Shown piece after piece: positions 14,087 through 22,401 of a stretch of 33,563 bases of DNA. The stretch covers positions 1 through 33,563 of the forward strand of contig DATKAZ010000112.1 of NCBI GenBank assembly GCA_035514535.1, read 5' to 3'. The position numbers and the translations under genes are program-made. Each line of letters begins with the position of its first letter. The stretch's first letter is position 1. Source of the stretch: XN24 sp035514535 (GTDB taxonomy: Bacteria > Pseudomonadota > Gammaproteobacteria > Steroidobacterales > XN24). A model generated the notes under the pieces. It did no database searches, was not told where the DNA came from, and was given only the letters and a program-made list of their open reading frames with translations.

Positions 14087-16945
14087 ATGATCGCTATCCG
14101 TAATCCCATCCTGAGCCACGCGGTGCGCGCCGCGCTGCTCGCCCCGTTGCTCGCGCTGCCCGGCCAGGTGCCGGCCCAGGCCCAGGAACCCATCGAGGAG
14201 ATCGTAGTCACCGGCAGCCGCATCCGTACCGGCGTGGAAGGACAGTCGCCGGTTCACATCGTGAGCCGCGAAGCGATCGACCGGTCGGGCCTGTCCTCGA
14301 TAGGCGATTTCCTGCAGCAACTGACCGGCTCCGGTTCGGCGCTGAATACCAAGTTCAATTCCTCGGGCAACTTCGGCTTTCCGCCGGACGGCGGCGGCGT
14401 GGGCGCGGGCTCGACCACGGTCGATCTGCGCCACCTTGGCTCCAAGCGGGTGCTGGTGCTGGTGGACGGCATGCGCTGGGTGAACGAGAGCGCGGCCTCG
14501 GGCGTATCGACGGCGGTCGACCTCAACAGCATTCCGCTGGCCGCGGTGGAGCGCATCGAGGTGCTGGAGGACGGCGCCTCCACGCTGTACGGCTCGGATG
14601 CCATCGGCGGCGTGGTGAACATCATCACGCGCAGCGACGTGCAGGGCGCGCGCTTCGATGTGCAGTACGGCGAGTACTCCGAGGGCGACGGCCAGAACCA
14701 GGACTTCTCCTTCAGCGTCGGCGGCCAGGGCGAGCGGACCGATTTCCTGCTGGTCGCCAGCTTCGTCGAGCAGCGCAGGATCAGCTCGGCCGATCGCGAG
14801 CAGTCGCGCTTCCCGGTACCCGGCACCGGCGTGGCCTTCGGCAGCTCCGGCACGCCGAACGGGCGCTTCATCTTCACCCTGGATGATCCGAACGAGGTGT
14901 GCCCGCTGTCCGATGGCACGGCGGTCTGCGACATCACGACGCCCAATGGCTCGAGCTTCCCGACGGGCGCGGTGTTCCCGGACGATTTCATCCCCTTCGC
15001 CACAGAGAATCGCTTCAACTTCTCGCCGTTCAACCTGCTGTTGACGCCGAACCGGCGCCAGAGCCTGTTCGCCAAGGTGAATTACGAGTTGTCGCCGACG
15101 ATCAACTGGTACACCCGCTTCTCCTACACCGAGCGCAACTCGACCAATCGGGCCGCGCCGGAGCCGATTTTCCTCGGGCCGTTCGCCGGGACCGGCAATC
15201 CACTGGCCGATAACATCACCATCTCGGCATCCAACCCGTTCAATCCGTTCGGCATCGACCTGGTGTCCGGCGAGAACTTTCTGCTGCTCGGCCGGCGGCC
15301 GCTCGAGGCCGGCCCGCGCATCTTCAAGCAGGATGTGGAGACGCTCTATGTCGCGACCGGCCTGAATGGCACGGTCGATTTCGCCAACCGCCAGTATTTC
15401 TGGGATGCGAACCTGGTGCGCGGCGAGAACGAGGCGACGCAGACCACCTTCAACAGCCTGAATATCGCGCGCATCGCGCGCGGCCTCGGGCCGCTCGAGG
15501 ACTGCACCGGCAACTGCGTGCCGCTGGACCTGTTCAACGGGCCCGGCACGCTGACCCAGGAGATGATCGACTACATCCGCCCGATCCTGACCGACCAGAG
15601 CGCGAACAACCTGAGCATGTTCACGCTCAACCTGACCGGCGACCTGATCGAGCTGCCGGCCGCGCCGCTGTCGTTTGCCGTCGGCTACGAGCATCGCAAG
15701 CAGGACGGCTTCTACCGGCCGGATGCGCTCACTGTCGCAGGCGAGGGCAACGGCGTGCCGTCGCTGCCGACCGCGGGTGCCTTCCACGTCGACGAGGCTT
15801 ACCTGGAGCTGAACATCCCCCTGCTGGCTGATGCGCCGCTTGCTCAGCGCCTGGATCTCAGCGCCGCAACGCGCTATTCGGACTACTCGACTTTCGGCGA
15901 CGACTTCACCAGCAAGCTCGGCATTCGCTGGCAGGTGAACGACGAACTGCTGATTCGCGGCACCTACGCGGAGGGTTTCCGGGCACCGTCGATCGGTGAG
16001 CTGTTCGGCTCCGACAGCCGCTTCGACGCCACGCTGACCGACCCGTGCTCGGCGCCAGTGGCCCCGGATTTGGTCGACAACTGTGCCGCGCTGGGCGTGC
16101 CGCCCGGCTTCAGCCAGCCGAATCCGCAGATCTCGGTCACCACGGGCGGCAATCCCGCGCTCTTGGCCGAAACGGCGGACAGCTTCACGGCTGGCTTCGT
16201 CTGGTCGCCGGGCTTCGCCCGCGACGCGGCCTGGTCCGAGCGAATGGCGGTCGAGTTCACCTGGTACCGGCACGAGCTGGACGGCGCCATCCAGGCCATC
16301 GACGCCCAGACCCAGCTCAACCTTTGCGTGGAGACCCTCGACCCGGCCGTTTGCGAGGGCATCACCCGTGTCCCCTCCGGCGCGATCAGCAGCTTCAGCA
16401 ACCGGCTGGTGAACCTGGGCTCGATCGAGACCGAGGGCTGGGACGCCGACCTGTTCTGGACTCTGCCGGAATTCGCCTGGGGCCAGCTGAGCGTCGCCTG
16501 GCAGAACACGTTCGTCGACAAGTACGAGGCGATCGGCGCCAGCGGCATCCGCCAGCCCAATGAACCGGGCGTCGAGGTCAACGACAGCGCCATCCCGGAG
16601 TGGACATCGAGCCTCGGCGTGACCTGGACCCGGAACCAGTTTTCGGCGTTCTGGGGCATGCGGTTCATCGACAGCCTCACCGAGGATTGCTCGCCCTTCC
16701 TCGGCTTCGGCGTCTGCAGCGACGAGGAGGCGGCGCTCAACCGGCTCGAATCGGTGACCTACCACGACGTCCAGTTCAGCTACAAGGCGGAGCTGGCGAC
16801 GCCCGTGACCTTCACGGCGGGGCTGAACAACGTCTTCGACAAGGATCCGCCGATCTGCCTGTCGTGCTCGCTGAACGGCCTGGATGCGTCTACCTACGAC
16901 CTGCCCGGCCGGGTGTGGTACCTGCGCGCGTCGGTGGAGTTCTGA
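14087..16945 (+). CDS. TonB-dependent outer-membrane receptor
   Basis: A 952-residue receptor starting at ATG 14087, spaced 8 bases from AGGAGG (the ATG at 14081 is only 2 bases away). A signal peptide covers about residues 1-33. EEIVVTGSRI is the TonB-box-like start of the plug, followed by plug motifs VLVLVDGMRW, AAVERIEVLEDGASTLYGSDAIGGVVNIITR. The rest is a 22-strand type barrel with many aromatic strand ends, RGTYAEGFRAPSIGELFGSD, and a terminal Phe (SVEF). Several extracellular Cys pairs are present. Such receptors import siderophores, cobalamin, oligosaccharides or peptides; the substrate cannot be told. A TonB-domain protein is encoded at 20517. Confidence 0.95.
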   Translation: MIAIRNPILSHAVRAALLAPLLALPGQVPAQAQEPIEEIVVTGSRIRTGVEGQSPVHIVSREAIDRSGLSSIGDFLQQLTGSGSALNTKFNSSGNFGFPPDGGGVGAGSTTVDLRHLGSKRVLVLVDGMRWVNESAASGVSTAVDLNSIPLAAVERIEVLEDGASTLYGSDAIGGVVNIITRSDVQGARFDVQYGEYSEGDGQNQDFSFSVGGQGERTDFLLVASFVEQRRISSADREQSRFPVPGTGVAFGSSGTPNGRFIFTLDDPNEVCPLSDGTAVCDITTPNGSSFPTGAVFPDDFIPFATENRFNFSPFNLLLTPNRRQSLFAKVNYELSPTINWYTRFSYTERNSTNRAAPEPIFLGPFAGTGNPLADNITISASNPFNPFGIDLVSGENFLLLGRRPLEAGPRIFKQDVETLYVATGLNGTVDFANRQYFWDANLVRGENEATQTTFNSLNIARIARGLGPLEDCTGNCVPLDLFNGPGTLTQEMIDYIRPILTDQSANNLSMFTLNLTGDLIELPAAPLSFAVGYEHRKQDGFYRPDALTVAGEGNGVPSLPTAGAFHVDEAYLELNIPLLADAPLAQRLDLSAATRYSDYSTFGDDFTSKLGIRWQVNDELLIRGTYAEGFRAPSIGELFGSDSRFDATLTDPCSAPVAPDLVDNCAALGVPPGFSQPNPQISVTTGGNPALLAETADSFTAGFVWSPGFARDAAWSERMAVEFTWYRHELDGAIQAIDAQTQLNLCVETLDPAVCEGITRVPSGAISSFSNRLVNLGSIETEGWDADLFWTLPEFAWGQLSVAWQNTFVDKYEAIGASGIRQPNEPGVEVNDSAIPEWTSSLGVTWTRNQFSAFWGMRFIDSLTEDCSPFLGFGVCSDEEAALNRLESVTYHDVQFSYKAELATPVTFTAGLNNVFDKDPPICLSCSLNGLDASTYDLPGRVWYLRASVEF

Positions 16946-16983
16946 GCTGATGGTTGGCGGGGAGTAGTAGTGTCGCACTGACG

Positions 16984-17029
16984 GGCCGAGCCCCCCGGTG
17001 GAAAGCCTCTCCACCCGGGGGGTTCGGCC
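16984..17029 (+). terminator. Rho-independent type terminator after the receptor gene
   Basis: GGCCGA at 16984 pairs with TCGGCC ending at 17029, and the stem continues through CCCCCCGG/CCGGGGGG and TGGA/TCCA with few mismatches. It lies 38 bases past the receptor stop. The following T-run is weak (CTTCTGC), but the stem is very strong. Confidence 0.75.
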
Positions 17030-17102
17030 TTCTGCGTACTGTATACAACCTGCATGAGCGACGTCACTTCGGGAAGCGCAACAGGGATTCTGGAGGGCTC
17101 GC

Positions 17103-17393
17103 CCGAATGCCGCGACCCGGGAGCGCTTCCCGTACCTGCTGGACGTGCAGAGCGACCTGGTGGCCGGCCTCGCGACCCGGGTGGTGGCGCCGGTTTGTCC
17201 GGCCGCCGCGCTGGCGGGCGGGCCGATCGGTATCCTGACGCCCGCCCTCGATATCTATGGAAATCAGTACGTTATTGTGACACCCCAGTTGGCAGGCATC
17301 TCCGCCGGCCAGCTCGGCCCGGCCCTGGCGAACCTGTCCGCTCGCCGCGGCGAAATCAAGGCGGCGCTGGATCTGCTGTTCAAGGGAATATGA
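17103..17393 (+). pseudogene. ccdB: CcdB-family gyrase toxin gene, N-terminus lost
   Basis: From 17103 the frame reads PNAATRERFPYLLDVQSDL..., then VVTPQLAGI-like sequence (YVIVTPQLAGISAGQLGPAL) and ends LDLLFKGI. This matches CcdB from about residue 9 to the end, including the C-terminal Gly-Ile needed for gyrase poisoning. The first residues of the family are replaced by unrelated sequence and there is no start codon with a ribosome-binding site at the right place; the first in-frame start is GTG 17145. No CcdA antitoxin is recognised upstream. It is best read as a decayed toxin gene without antitoxin. Confidence 0.75.
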
Positions 17394-17397
17394 AGCG

Positions 17398-17466
17398 GGG
17401 CTCGCGAACGCGCCTCAGCCGCCATGGCGGCGCAGGGGAAGATGGAGCCGCCACGGTAGCGAGCCC
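17398..17466. repeat. Inverted repeats between convergent ccdB remnant and cytochrome-porin gene
   Basis: GGGCTCGC (17398-17405) and GCGAGCCC (17459-17466) are perfect inverted arms around a 14-base palindrome GCCGCCATGGCGGC (17418-17431). The position between two converging genes suggests a bidirectional termination or RNA-end structure. No T-tract is present on either side. Confidence 0.45.
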
Positions 17467-18765
17467 TCAGTACGCGGCGTCGAACCCCAGCAGCAGGTAA
17501 TTCTCCTTGCCCTGGTGGCCGACGTACGGCGGGCCGCCCTCGTCCTCGCTCAGCAGGTCGATGTTCAGCTCGATGACTGCTTTGACGTTGCGCATGAAGT
17601 AGTACGAGGCGCCGAAGGTGAGGGAATCGATGTCGATGCCCTCGTACACCGTCCCGGTGCCGTCGAACTCGTCGGCGTCGGCGTAGTTGTAGAGCATCGA
17701 CAAGGCCCAGCGGTCGTTCACGATGAAGTCGACTCCGGCGAAGCCGCCGAACCAGTCGTAGTCGGTCGCGGGGTCGGCGTCGAGGAAGCCGTCCCACTGG
17801 TTCCACAGCAGCTGGGCGAACCAGTGGGTCCGCGCGCCGACGGCGCCGGACAGGTCGAGTCCGTAAATCGTCTTGTCGGTGTCGCGGCTGCCCGTGTCCG
17901 CGCCGGTGAATCCGGCGGCGCTGCGCTGCTCGCCAACGAGGCCGAACAGGCCGACGTTGAGCGGGCCAACGGCTCCGCCGATACGGCCGAACAGGCTCTT
18001 GGCCGTGTCGTTGTCGAACATGTGGTCAGGCCGGCGGTAGCCCGGGCTGTTAATGGTGACGTTCTCCTGGATGCCGTTACCGTTGGTAATCCCGAGGGCG
18101 ATGTCGACGGGGCCGAGGCCGCGATCGAGGATGATGCCCCGGTCGTAGGTGATTCCGGCAGCACGATAGGCATAGTAGTCCTGGAACGTCAGGCGCACCT
18201 CGCGGGGAAACATCAGGTCCGACACCTGGAACTGGCCGAGCATGCCGTTGATGCCGCTGGCGGCGATGTCGGCATAGCTGAACCAGGCGTCCTCGATGAT
18301 GACCTCGCCGTTGCCGCCCTTCTCGGCAAAGATGCCGTAGAAGTAGTAGCTGATGTTGTCCGACAGCGGTGCGCTGGACAGCAGATTGACGAGATACGGC
18401 GCCTGGACGTCGAAGCTCGAATCGTTGCCGGTCGGGCCGGTCTCGAGATCGACCTCTTCCGCGTCCCGGCCCTGGACGAAGGCCTGCGCGCGGATCGCCA
18501 GCGGCAGGCTGGCGGGCAGGGCGAGCCGGTCGTCGCCGAGGTCCTGCATCGTGTCGCGCCAGTTCGGCAAGCGGAAGTTGTCGCCGGCGAAGTACTCGCC
18601 AAATTCGTTCAGCCGCGGGTAGGCGTTGTGGCACATCGCGCAGCTGACGTTGTACTGGCGGGCGAAAGCCGGCATCGCCGATGCAGAGAGCGGGCAAGCG
18701 AGCAGGGCGATGGCGGAGATGGTCAGCAGGGCGCCCAGGCCGGGCGGGCGGGGGATTGTGATCAT
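17467..18765 (-). CDS. Cyc2-like fused monoheme cytochrome c and outer-membrane porin
   Basis: The 432-residue protein starts at ATG 18765, with GGAG 8 bases upstream. Residues 1-30 are a signal peptide. FARQYNVSCAMCHNAYPRLNEFGEYF contains one CxxCH heme-c site (Cys42, Cys45, His46), in the position and context seen in Cyc2-type proteins. The rest has the alternating aromatic pattern of an outer-membrane barrel: YYFYGIFAEKGG, DAWFSYAD, DYDWFGGFAGVDFIVND, and SLTFGASYYFMRNVKAVIELNID, ending FDAAY. Cyc2 passes electrons from extracellular Fe(II) inward; related porin-cytochromes have unknown roles. The family match is from motif and layout, so iron oxidation is a hypothesis only. Confidence 0.75.
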   Translation of the reverse strand: MITIPRPPGLGALLTISAIALLACPLSASAMPAFARQYNVSCAMCHNAYPRLNEFGEYFAGDNFRLPNWRDTMQDLGDDRLALPASLPLAIRAQAFVQGRDAEEVDLETGPTGNDSSFDVQAPYLVNLLSSAPLSDNISYYFYGIFAEKGGNGEVIIEDAWFSYADIAASGINGMLGQFQVSDLMFPREVRLTFQDYYAYRAAGITYDRGIILDRGLGPVDIALGITNGNGIQENVTINSPGYRRPDHMFDNDTAKSLFGRIGGAVGPLNVGLFGLVGEQRSAAGFTGADTGSRDTDKTIYGLDLSGAVGARTHWFAQLLWNQWDGFLDADPATDYDWFGGFAGVDFIVNDRWALSMLYNYADADEFDGTGTVYEGIDIDSLTFGASYYFMRNVKAVIELNIDLLSEDEGGPPYVGHQGKENYLLLGFDAAY

Positions 18766-18917
18766 GACGTACTCCAGGCAGCTTCCTTGCGGCCATGCGC
18801 CTCGCGGTCGCAACGACCGTCACCGACCAGTTAGCACCTGTTTCCGGCCCGTTTCATTGACATGAGTCAGTTTCGGTGCGCGGCATTCCGAAGCGCGCAG
18901 GCCGGCCGACAACAGGG

Positions 18918-18951
18918 AAAAAAAAGAGGCGGGCCTCGCAGCCCGCCTCTT
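18918..18951 (-). terminator. Strong intrinsic terminator of the BON gene
   Basis: On the minus strand AAGAGGCGGGC and GCCCGCCTCTT pair perfectly around a 6-base loop, followed by a run of eight T (A-run at 18918-18925 on the plus strand). It lies 41 bases beyond the BON-domain gene stop. Confidence 0.9.
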
Positions 18952-18991
18952 CTTCGTCCGCCTTGCGAACGACCGCGTCCGCCTACTGGCT

Positions 18992-19444
18992 TCAGTAGCG
19001 CTCGATCGAGAGGTTGTCCCTCACGTCCTCGACGCCCGCGGTGTTGGCCGCGATCATGACGGCCAGCTCGCGCTCCGTGTCGGATTCGACTTCGCCGCTC
19101 AGGGTGACGGTATCGTCATTGGCGTCGACGTCGATCTTCAGCCCGGAGGTGTTCTCGCTGGCCAGCAGGCGTGACTTGACCTTGGCGGTGAGAGCCGCGT
19201 CGCTCATGCCCTCGGCGATCTTGTCACCGAGGCTCGCCTGTTCGCCGGTCACCTGCAGCTCGTTGTTCACGGAGGTGACGCCGTCGACGGATGCCGCGAT
19301 CTCGGTGGCGAGCTTGCGCTGTGAATCGCGCTCGACTTCACCCTCGAGGCGCGCAACGCCGTCCTTGACGTCCGTGTTGATCGCCAGTGCGCTGAGCTGA
19401 TCCGTCTTGGCGAGCTTGGCCTCGAGGGCCAGGTGCATGCGCAT
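18992..19444 (-). pseudogene. BON-domain (OsmY-like) protein, N-terminus lost at a junction
   Basis: The 150 residues contain two BON domains (about 16-68 and 79-150): LSALAINTDVKDGVARLEGEVERDSQRKLATEIAASVDGVTSVNNEL and a second copy ending in RDNLSIERY. BON proteins such as OsmY are exported and bind lipid or protect the envelope. Here the frame begins MRMHLALEAKLAKTD with no signal peptide, no ribosome-binding site and no promoter. Immediately upstream is the broken end of a sigma-54 regulator in another frame. The exported N-terminus and promoter are missing, so the gene is probably not expressed correctly. The terminator after it remains intact. Confidence 0.75.
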
Positions 19445-20205
19445 GTCGCTAGTTTCACCTGCAGCGTGGCGGGCATCTCGGTGATCTCGTCGAGGAATAG
19501 CGTGCCGCCCGAGGCGCGCTCGAAGAAGCCGATGTGGCGCTTAGCGGCGCCGGTGAAGCTGCCTTTCTCGTGGCCGAACAGCTCGCTCTCGAGGAGCTCC
19601 GGGCTGATCGCGCCGCAGTTCACCGCCTCCAGCGGCCCGCCGGGCCGCACGCCGAGGCGGTGGATGGCCTGCGCGGCGAGCTCCTTGCCGACCCCCGTCT
19701 CGCCGCACAACAGCACGGTCATGCCAGTCGGCGCGACCTTGCGCAGCAGCGTGAAGAAGCGGCGCATGGGGCGCGACTCGCCATGCATGCTGCCGAGCCC
19801 GGCGACCCGCGCGATGCCGGAGTCGCTGGTGCCGGCCGGCGGCTGCCGGCCGGCTTCGACGATCCTTGCCAGTGCCGCCCGCAGGCGCGCCTCGTCGACC
19901 GGCCTGGCGAAATAATCCGAGGCGCCGATCTGCATCCCGCGCACCGCGCTCGAGAGTTGCGGCTCGGCGGTGACGAGCAGCAGGTCGATGATGTTGGCGA
20001 GCTGGCTGTTCTCGATGAAGGCGATGCCCTCGGGCCCGAGCAGGTCGTAATCCACCAGCGCTACGTCGGGCATGTCGCGCAGCAGGGCGGCACGGGCCTT
20101 CCTGAGCGTGCCCACCGCCTGTACCGCGAAGCCGGACTCGCGGAACACGTCGGAAAGCCGGACAATGGTCTCGGTGTCGTCGCAGAAAATCAGGGCGTGG
20201 AGCAT
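19267..20205 (-). pseudogene. Sigma-54 response regulator, truncated within the AAA+ domain
   Basis: Residues 1-118 are a receiver domain (probable phosphoacceptor Asp52 in LVDYDL; the usual Lys is Arg101 in YFARPVD). Then comes a sigma-54 AAA+ domain: Walker A GETGVGKE (168-175), GSFTGA loop (215-220) and Walker B GGTLFLDE (233-240). Homology stops after ATLQVKL (residue 252, about 19450). Beyond it the frame reads meaningless sequence through the shadow of the BON gene to 19267. The arginine finger, sensor 2 and helix-turn-helix DNA-binding domain are absent, so it cannot work as a full activator. The intact N-terminal half and start suggest a recent event or an assembly error. Confidence 0.8.
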
Positions 20206-20516
20206 CGGGCCTCAGCGTGACCGGCCGAATCCGGCTAGTCTATTGTGCACGGCGCCGATTGCCAGCTGAGCGGCCTGGCGCGCCGTTGCACGGGCTTTTT
20301 CGCGTCGATATGTGACAGCGATCACGAGCGCTTGCGCGCAGCGGTGCCCATACTCGACAGACATATGCCCGGAGTCGCAGGAATGGGACACAGCAGGGGC
20401 GTCTTGCAGCGGTCACGCCGTTGAGCGCGCTGGAAGCAAACAAGCAACCCGAGGACGGCACGGAAAACCAGACCGTGCCGGGCACCGGTCGCGGGGCAAT
20501 CGAGACGGAGGCCTCG
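20206..20516. other. Divergent intergenic region before the receiver-TonB gene
   Basis: Between the regulator and the divergent TonB-domain gene lie about 310 bases. They hold a CRP-like site (20311-20326) and several GC-rich short repeats. An open frame from TTG 20421 continues into the TonB gene but lacks a ribosome-binding site; GGAGG before ATG 20517 marks the better start. No clear sigma-70 promoter was found. Confidence 0.5.
20311..20326 (+). promoter_or_regulatory. Candidate CRP/Vfr/Clp-family binding site
   Basis: TGTGACAGCGATCACG fits the CRP consensus TGTGA-N6-TCACA with one mismatch at the last base. It lies in the divergent intergenic region, 107 bases from the regulator start and 190 from the TonB gene start. 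No -10/-35 was placed relative to it, so regulation is suggestive only. Confidence 0.5.
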
Positions 20517-22316
20517 ATGGCACATGAAGGCCTGTCCACGTCCGGCAATACTGGTATCTGCGTGCTGTCGGCGGACCCGGCACTGGTGGCGGTCGTACAG
20601 GGCGCGAGTAGCGCGGACCGCGCAATCGTCGCCGTCGCCGAGTGGCCGGCCGTCGCGGCGGCGATCGACGACGGCCGCTGCGGCATCGTGCTGCTCGATA
20701 TGGAGTGCCTGGGCGAGACGCTGGACCGGCGCCTCACCGAGCTGGAACGCCACGCCGCGGCACCGGTCGTGCTGGCCGCGTCGAGCATCGGCGATGCCCC
20801 GGAGCTGATGAAGGCGCTGACCGAGCGCAGGATTCATCGGCTGCTGCTCAAGCCCGCCTCGCTCGGCAACACCCGCATGCTGCTCGACGCGGCGACGAAT
20901 CGTTGGCGGCAGTTGCGCGAGCGGGACGGTGAGGCCGCCGCGCCGGGTGCGCCGCAGGCCACACTGTGGCGCAAGGCGCCCACCTTCCAGCGCCGCCACG
21001 GTTGGATGCTCGGGCTCGGGATGTCGCTGGTGTTCGCGGTGGTGGTGGTGGCCGGACTGGTGCGCAAGGCGCCTCCCGAACCGGAAACGCCGGCCGAGCC
21101 GCAGCAGATCGCGCGCCCGGTCGGCGACGGCCGCGCAGAGCCGCAGCCGGCGCCCATCCTCGAGCCGGTCGAGGCGCCTGATCCGTTCGCGGACCAGCTG
21201 GCGCGGGCGGACGAGGCGTTCGAGGCGGGTAGACTCGTCGATCCGCCCGAGGACAATGCGCTCGACGGCTATGCGGCCATCCTGGCCGTCGAGCCGGAAC
21301 ACGCGGCGGCGCGCACGGGCCTCGCGGCGACGATCGACCTGCTGTACATCTGGGCGGAGAGCGCGCTCCTCGGGGACGTGTTGGAGCTGGCCGAGATGAC
21401 GCTCGATCACGTGCGGCGCGTGCGACCGGACAGCGCGCGGCTCGCGTTCATGGACGCGCAGGTCGCGCGTGCGCGGGCCGCGGAGCAGGCGGCTGCCCCG
21501 CCGCCCGAGGCCGCGCCGGATCCGAAAGCGGACGAGGCCCGGGCCCAGGCCCGGCGACGCGCGGCCGCCGTCGCCGCGGTGCGGAGCGCACTGGAGAGCG
21601 GTGACGCCGGGCAGGCCGAGGCGCTGTTCGCGCAGGCGCGCCGCCTCGGCGTGGTCACGGCGGAGCTCGCCGAACTGGACCGGCAACTGAGCACATTGCG
21701 GGTCGCGCAGCAGCAGGAACACGAGGCTGGCTTGCTCGGGCTCGGCCTGGACCGGCTGCACGACGGGCAATTGCTCGAGCCCGAGTCGGACAGTGCCGAG
21801 TTCTACCTCGTGAGCCTGCGTGGACAGAATCCCGGCCATTCGGGGCTCGAGTCCTCCATGGCGGCCCTGGCAGAGGCGCTTGCGGCGAGGTTCCAGGCGG
21901 CCTTGGCCGAGGCGGACTGGCAGGGGGCACAGGCCGCGCTCGACGGGCTCGGGCGGATCGACGCCGATGCCGGGCTCGTGGCGGCGCTTGCCGGCGAGTT
22001 GCACGTGGCGCGCACGCAAGCCGAGTTCCTGCGCGTCGCGGCGCCGGCGAACGAGTTGCAGTTGCTCGAATCGCGCTCGCTGGTTTATCCGGACGCGGCG
22101 CTGCGCAGCGGCACCGAGGGCTGGGTCGAGCTCGAGTTCGTCGTCGATCGCGACGGCCGGCCACGTGACATCACCGTCGCCGCCGCGGAGCCCGAAGGCG
22201 CCTTCGAGCGGGCGGCCACCACGGCGGTGACGCGTTATCGCTACGAGCCGTTCGTGCTCGACGGCGTGACGTACGAGCGCCGCGTCAATCTCAGGATTCG
22301 CTTCGCGCTGCAGTAG
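20517..22316 (+). CDS. Receiver-like domain, TM segment, helical repeats and C-terminal TonB domain
   Basis: A 599-residue protein with GGAGG 5 bases before ATG 20517. Residues about 13-130 look like a receiver domain: ICVLSADPALV (acidic Asp20), GIVLLDME (Asp61) and LLLKPAS (Lys112). A membrane segment follows at about 163-182, then a Pro/Glu-rich linker. A long helical, TPR-like region (about 220-500) carries Ala/Glu/Arg-rich repeats. The end is a TonB C-terminal domain (LVYPDAALRSGTEGWVELEFVVDRDGRPRDITV, ending VNLRIRFAL). The TonB domain would lie in the periplasm and the receiver in the cytoplasm. This suggests signal-dependent control of a TonB-like energy or scaffold function. No ExbB/ExbD genes are seen nearby. 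Confidence 0.8.
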   Translation: MAHEGLSTSGNTGICVLSADPALVAVVQGASSADRAIVAVAEWPAVAAAIDDGRCGIVLLDMECLGETLDRRLTELERHAAAPVVLAASSIGDAPELMKALTERRIHRLLLKPASLGNTRMLLDAATNRWRQLRERDGEAAAPGAPQATLWRKAPTFQRRHGWMLGLGMSLVFAVVVVAGLVRKAPPEPETPAEPQQIARPVGDGRAEPQPAPILEPVEAPDPFADQLARADEAFEAGRLVDPPEDNALDGYAAILAVEPEHAAARTGLAATIDLLYIWAESALLGDVLELAEMTLDHVRRVRPDSARLAFMDAQVARARAAEQAAAPPPEAAPDPKADEARAQARRRAAAVAAVRSALESGDAGQAEALFAQARRLGVVTAELAELDRQLSTLRVAQQQEHEAGLLGLGLDRLHDGQLLEPESDSAEFYLVSLRGQNPGHSGLESSMAALAEALAARFQAALAEADWQGAQAALDGLGRIDADAGLVAALAGELHVARTQAEFLRVAAPANELQLLESRSLVYPDAALRSGTEGWVELEFVVDRDGRPRDITVAAAEPEGAFERAATTAVTRYRYEPFVLDGVTYERRVNLRIRFALQ

Positions 22317-22401
22317 TCGCGGGTGATCAATTGGCGGCCTGCCGGCCCGTATGCTATACGGGCGAGGCGCAGCAAAATGCTGGCGTCACCAAGACGGGGC
22401 G

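Noticed and set aside
14054..17014. Very long minus-strand open frame (986 codons) opposite the TonB-dependent receptor
   Set aside because: The plus-strand frame is a clear receptor with plug and barrel motifs. The antisense frame is a low-complexity Arg/Ala/Val/Gln-rich mirror of GC-rich codons.
17054..17102. Possible ccdA remnant upstream of the ccdB pseudogene
   Set aside because: No frame shows the CcdA pattern; only a vague Leu-Arg-Glu-Ala stretch.
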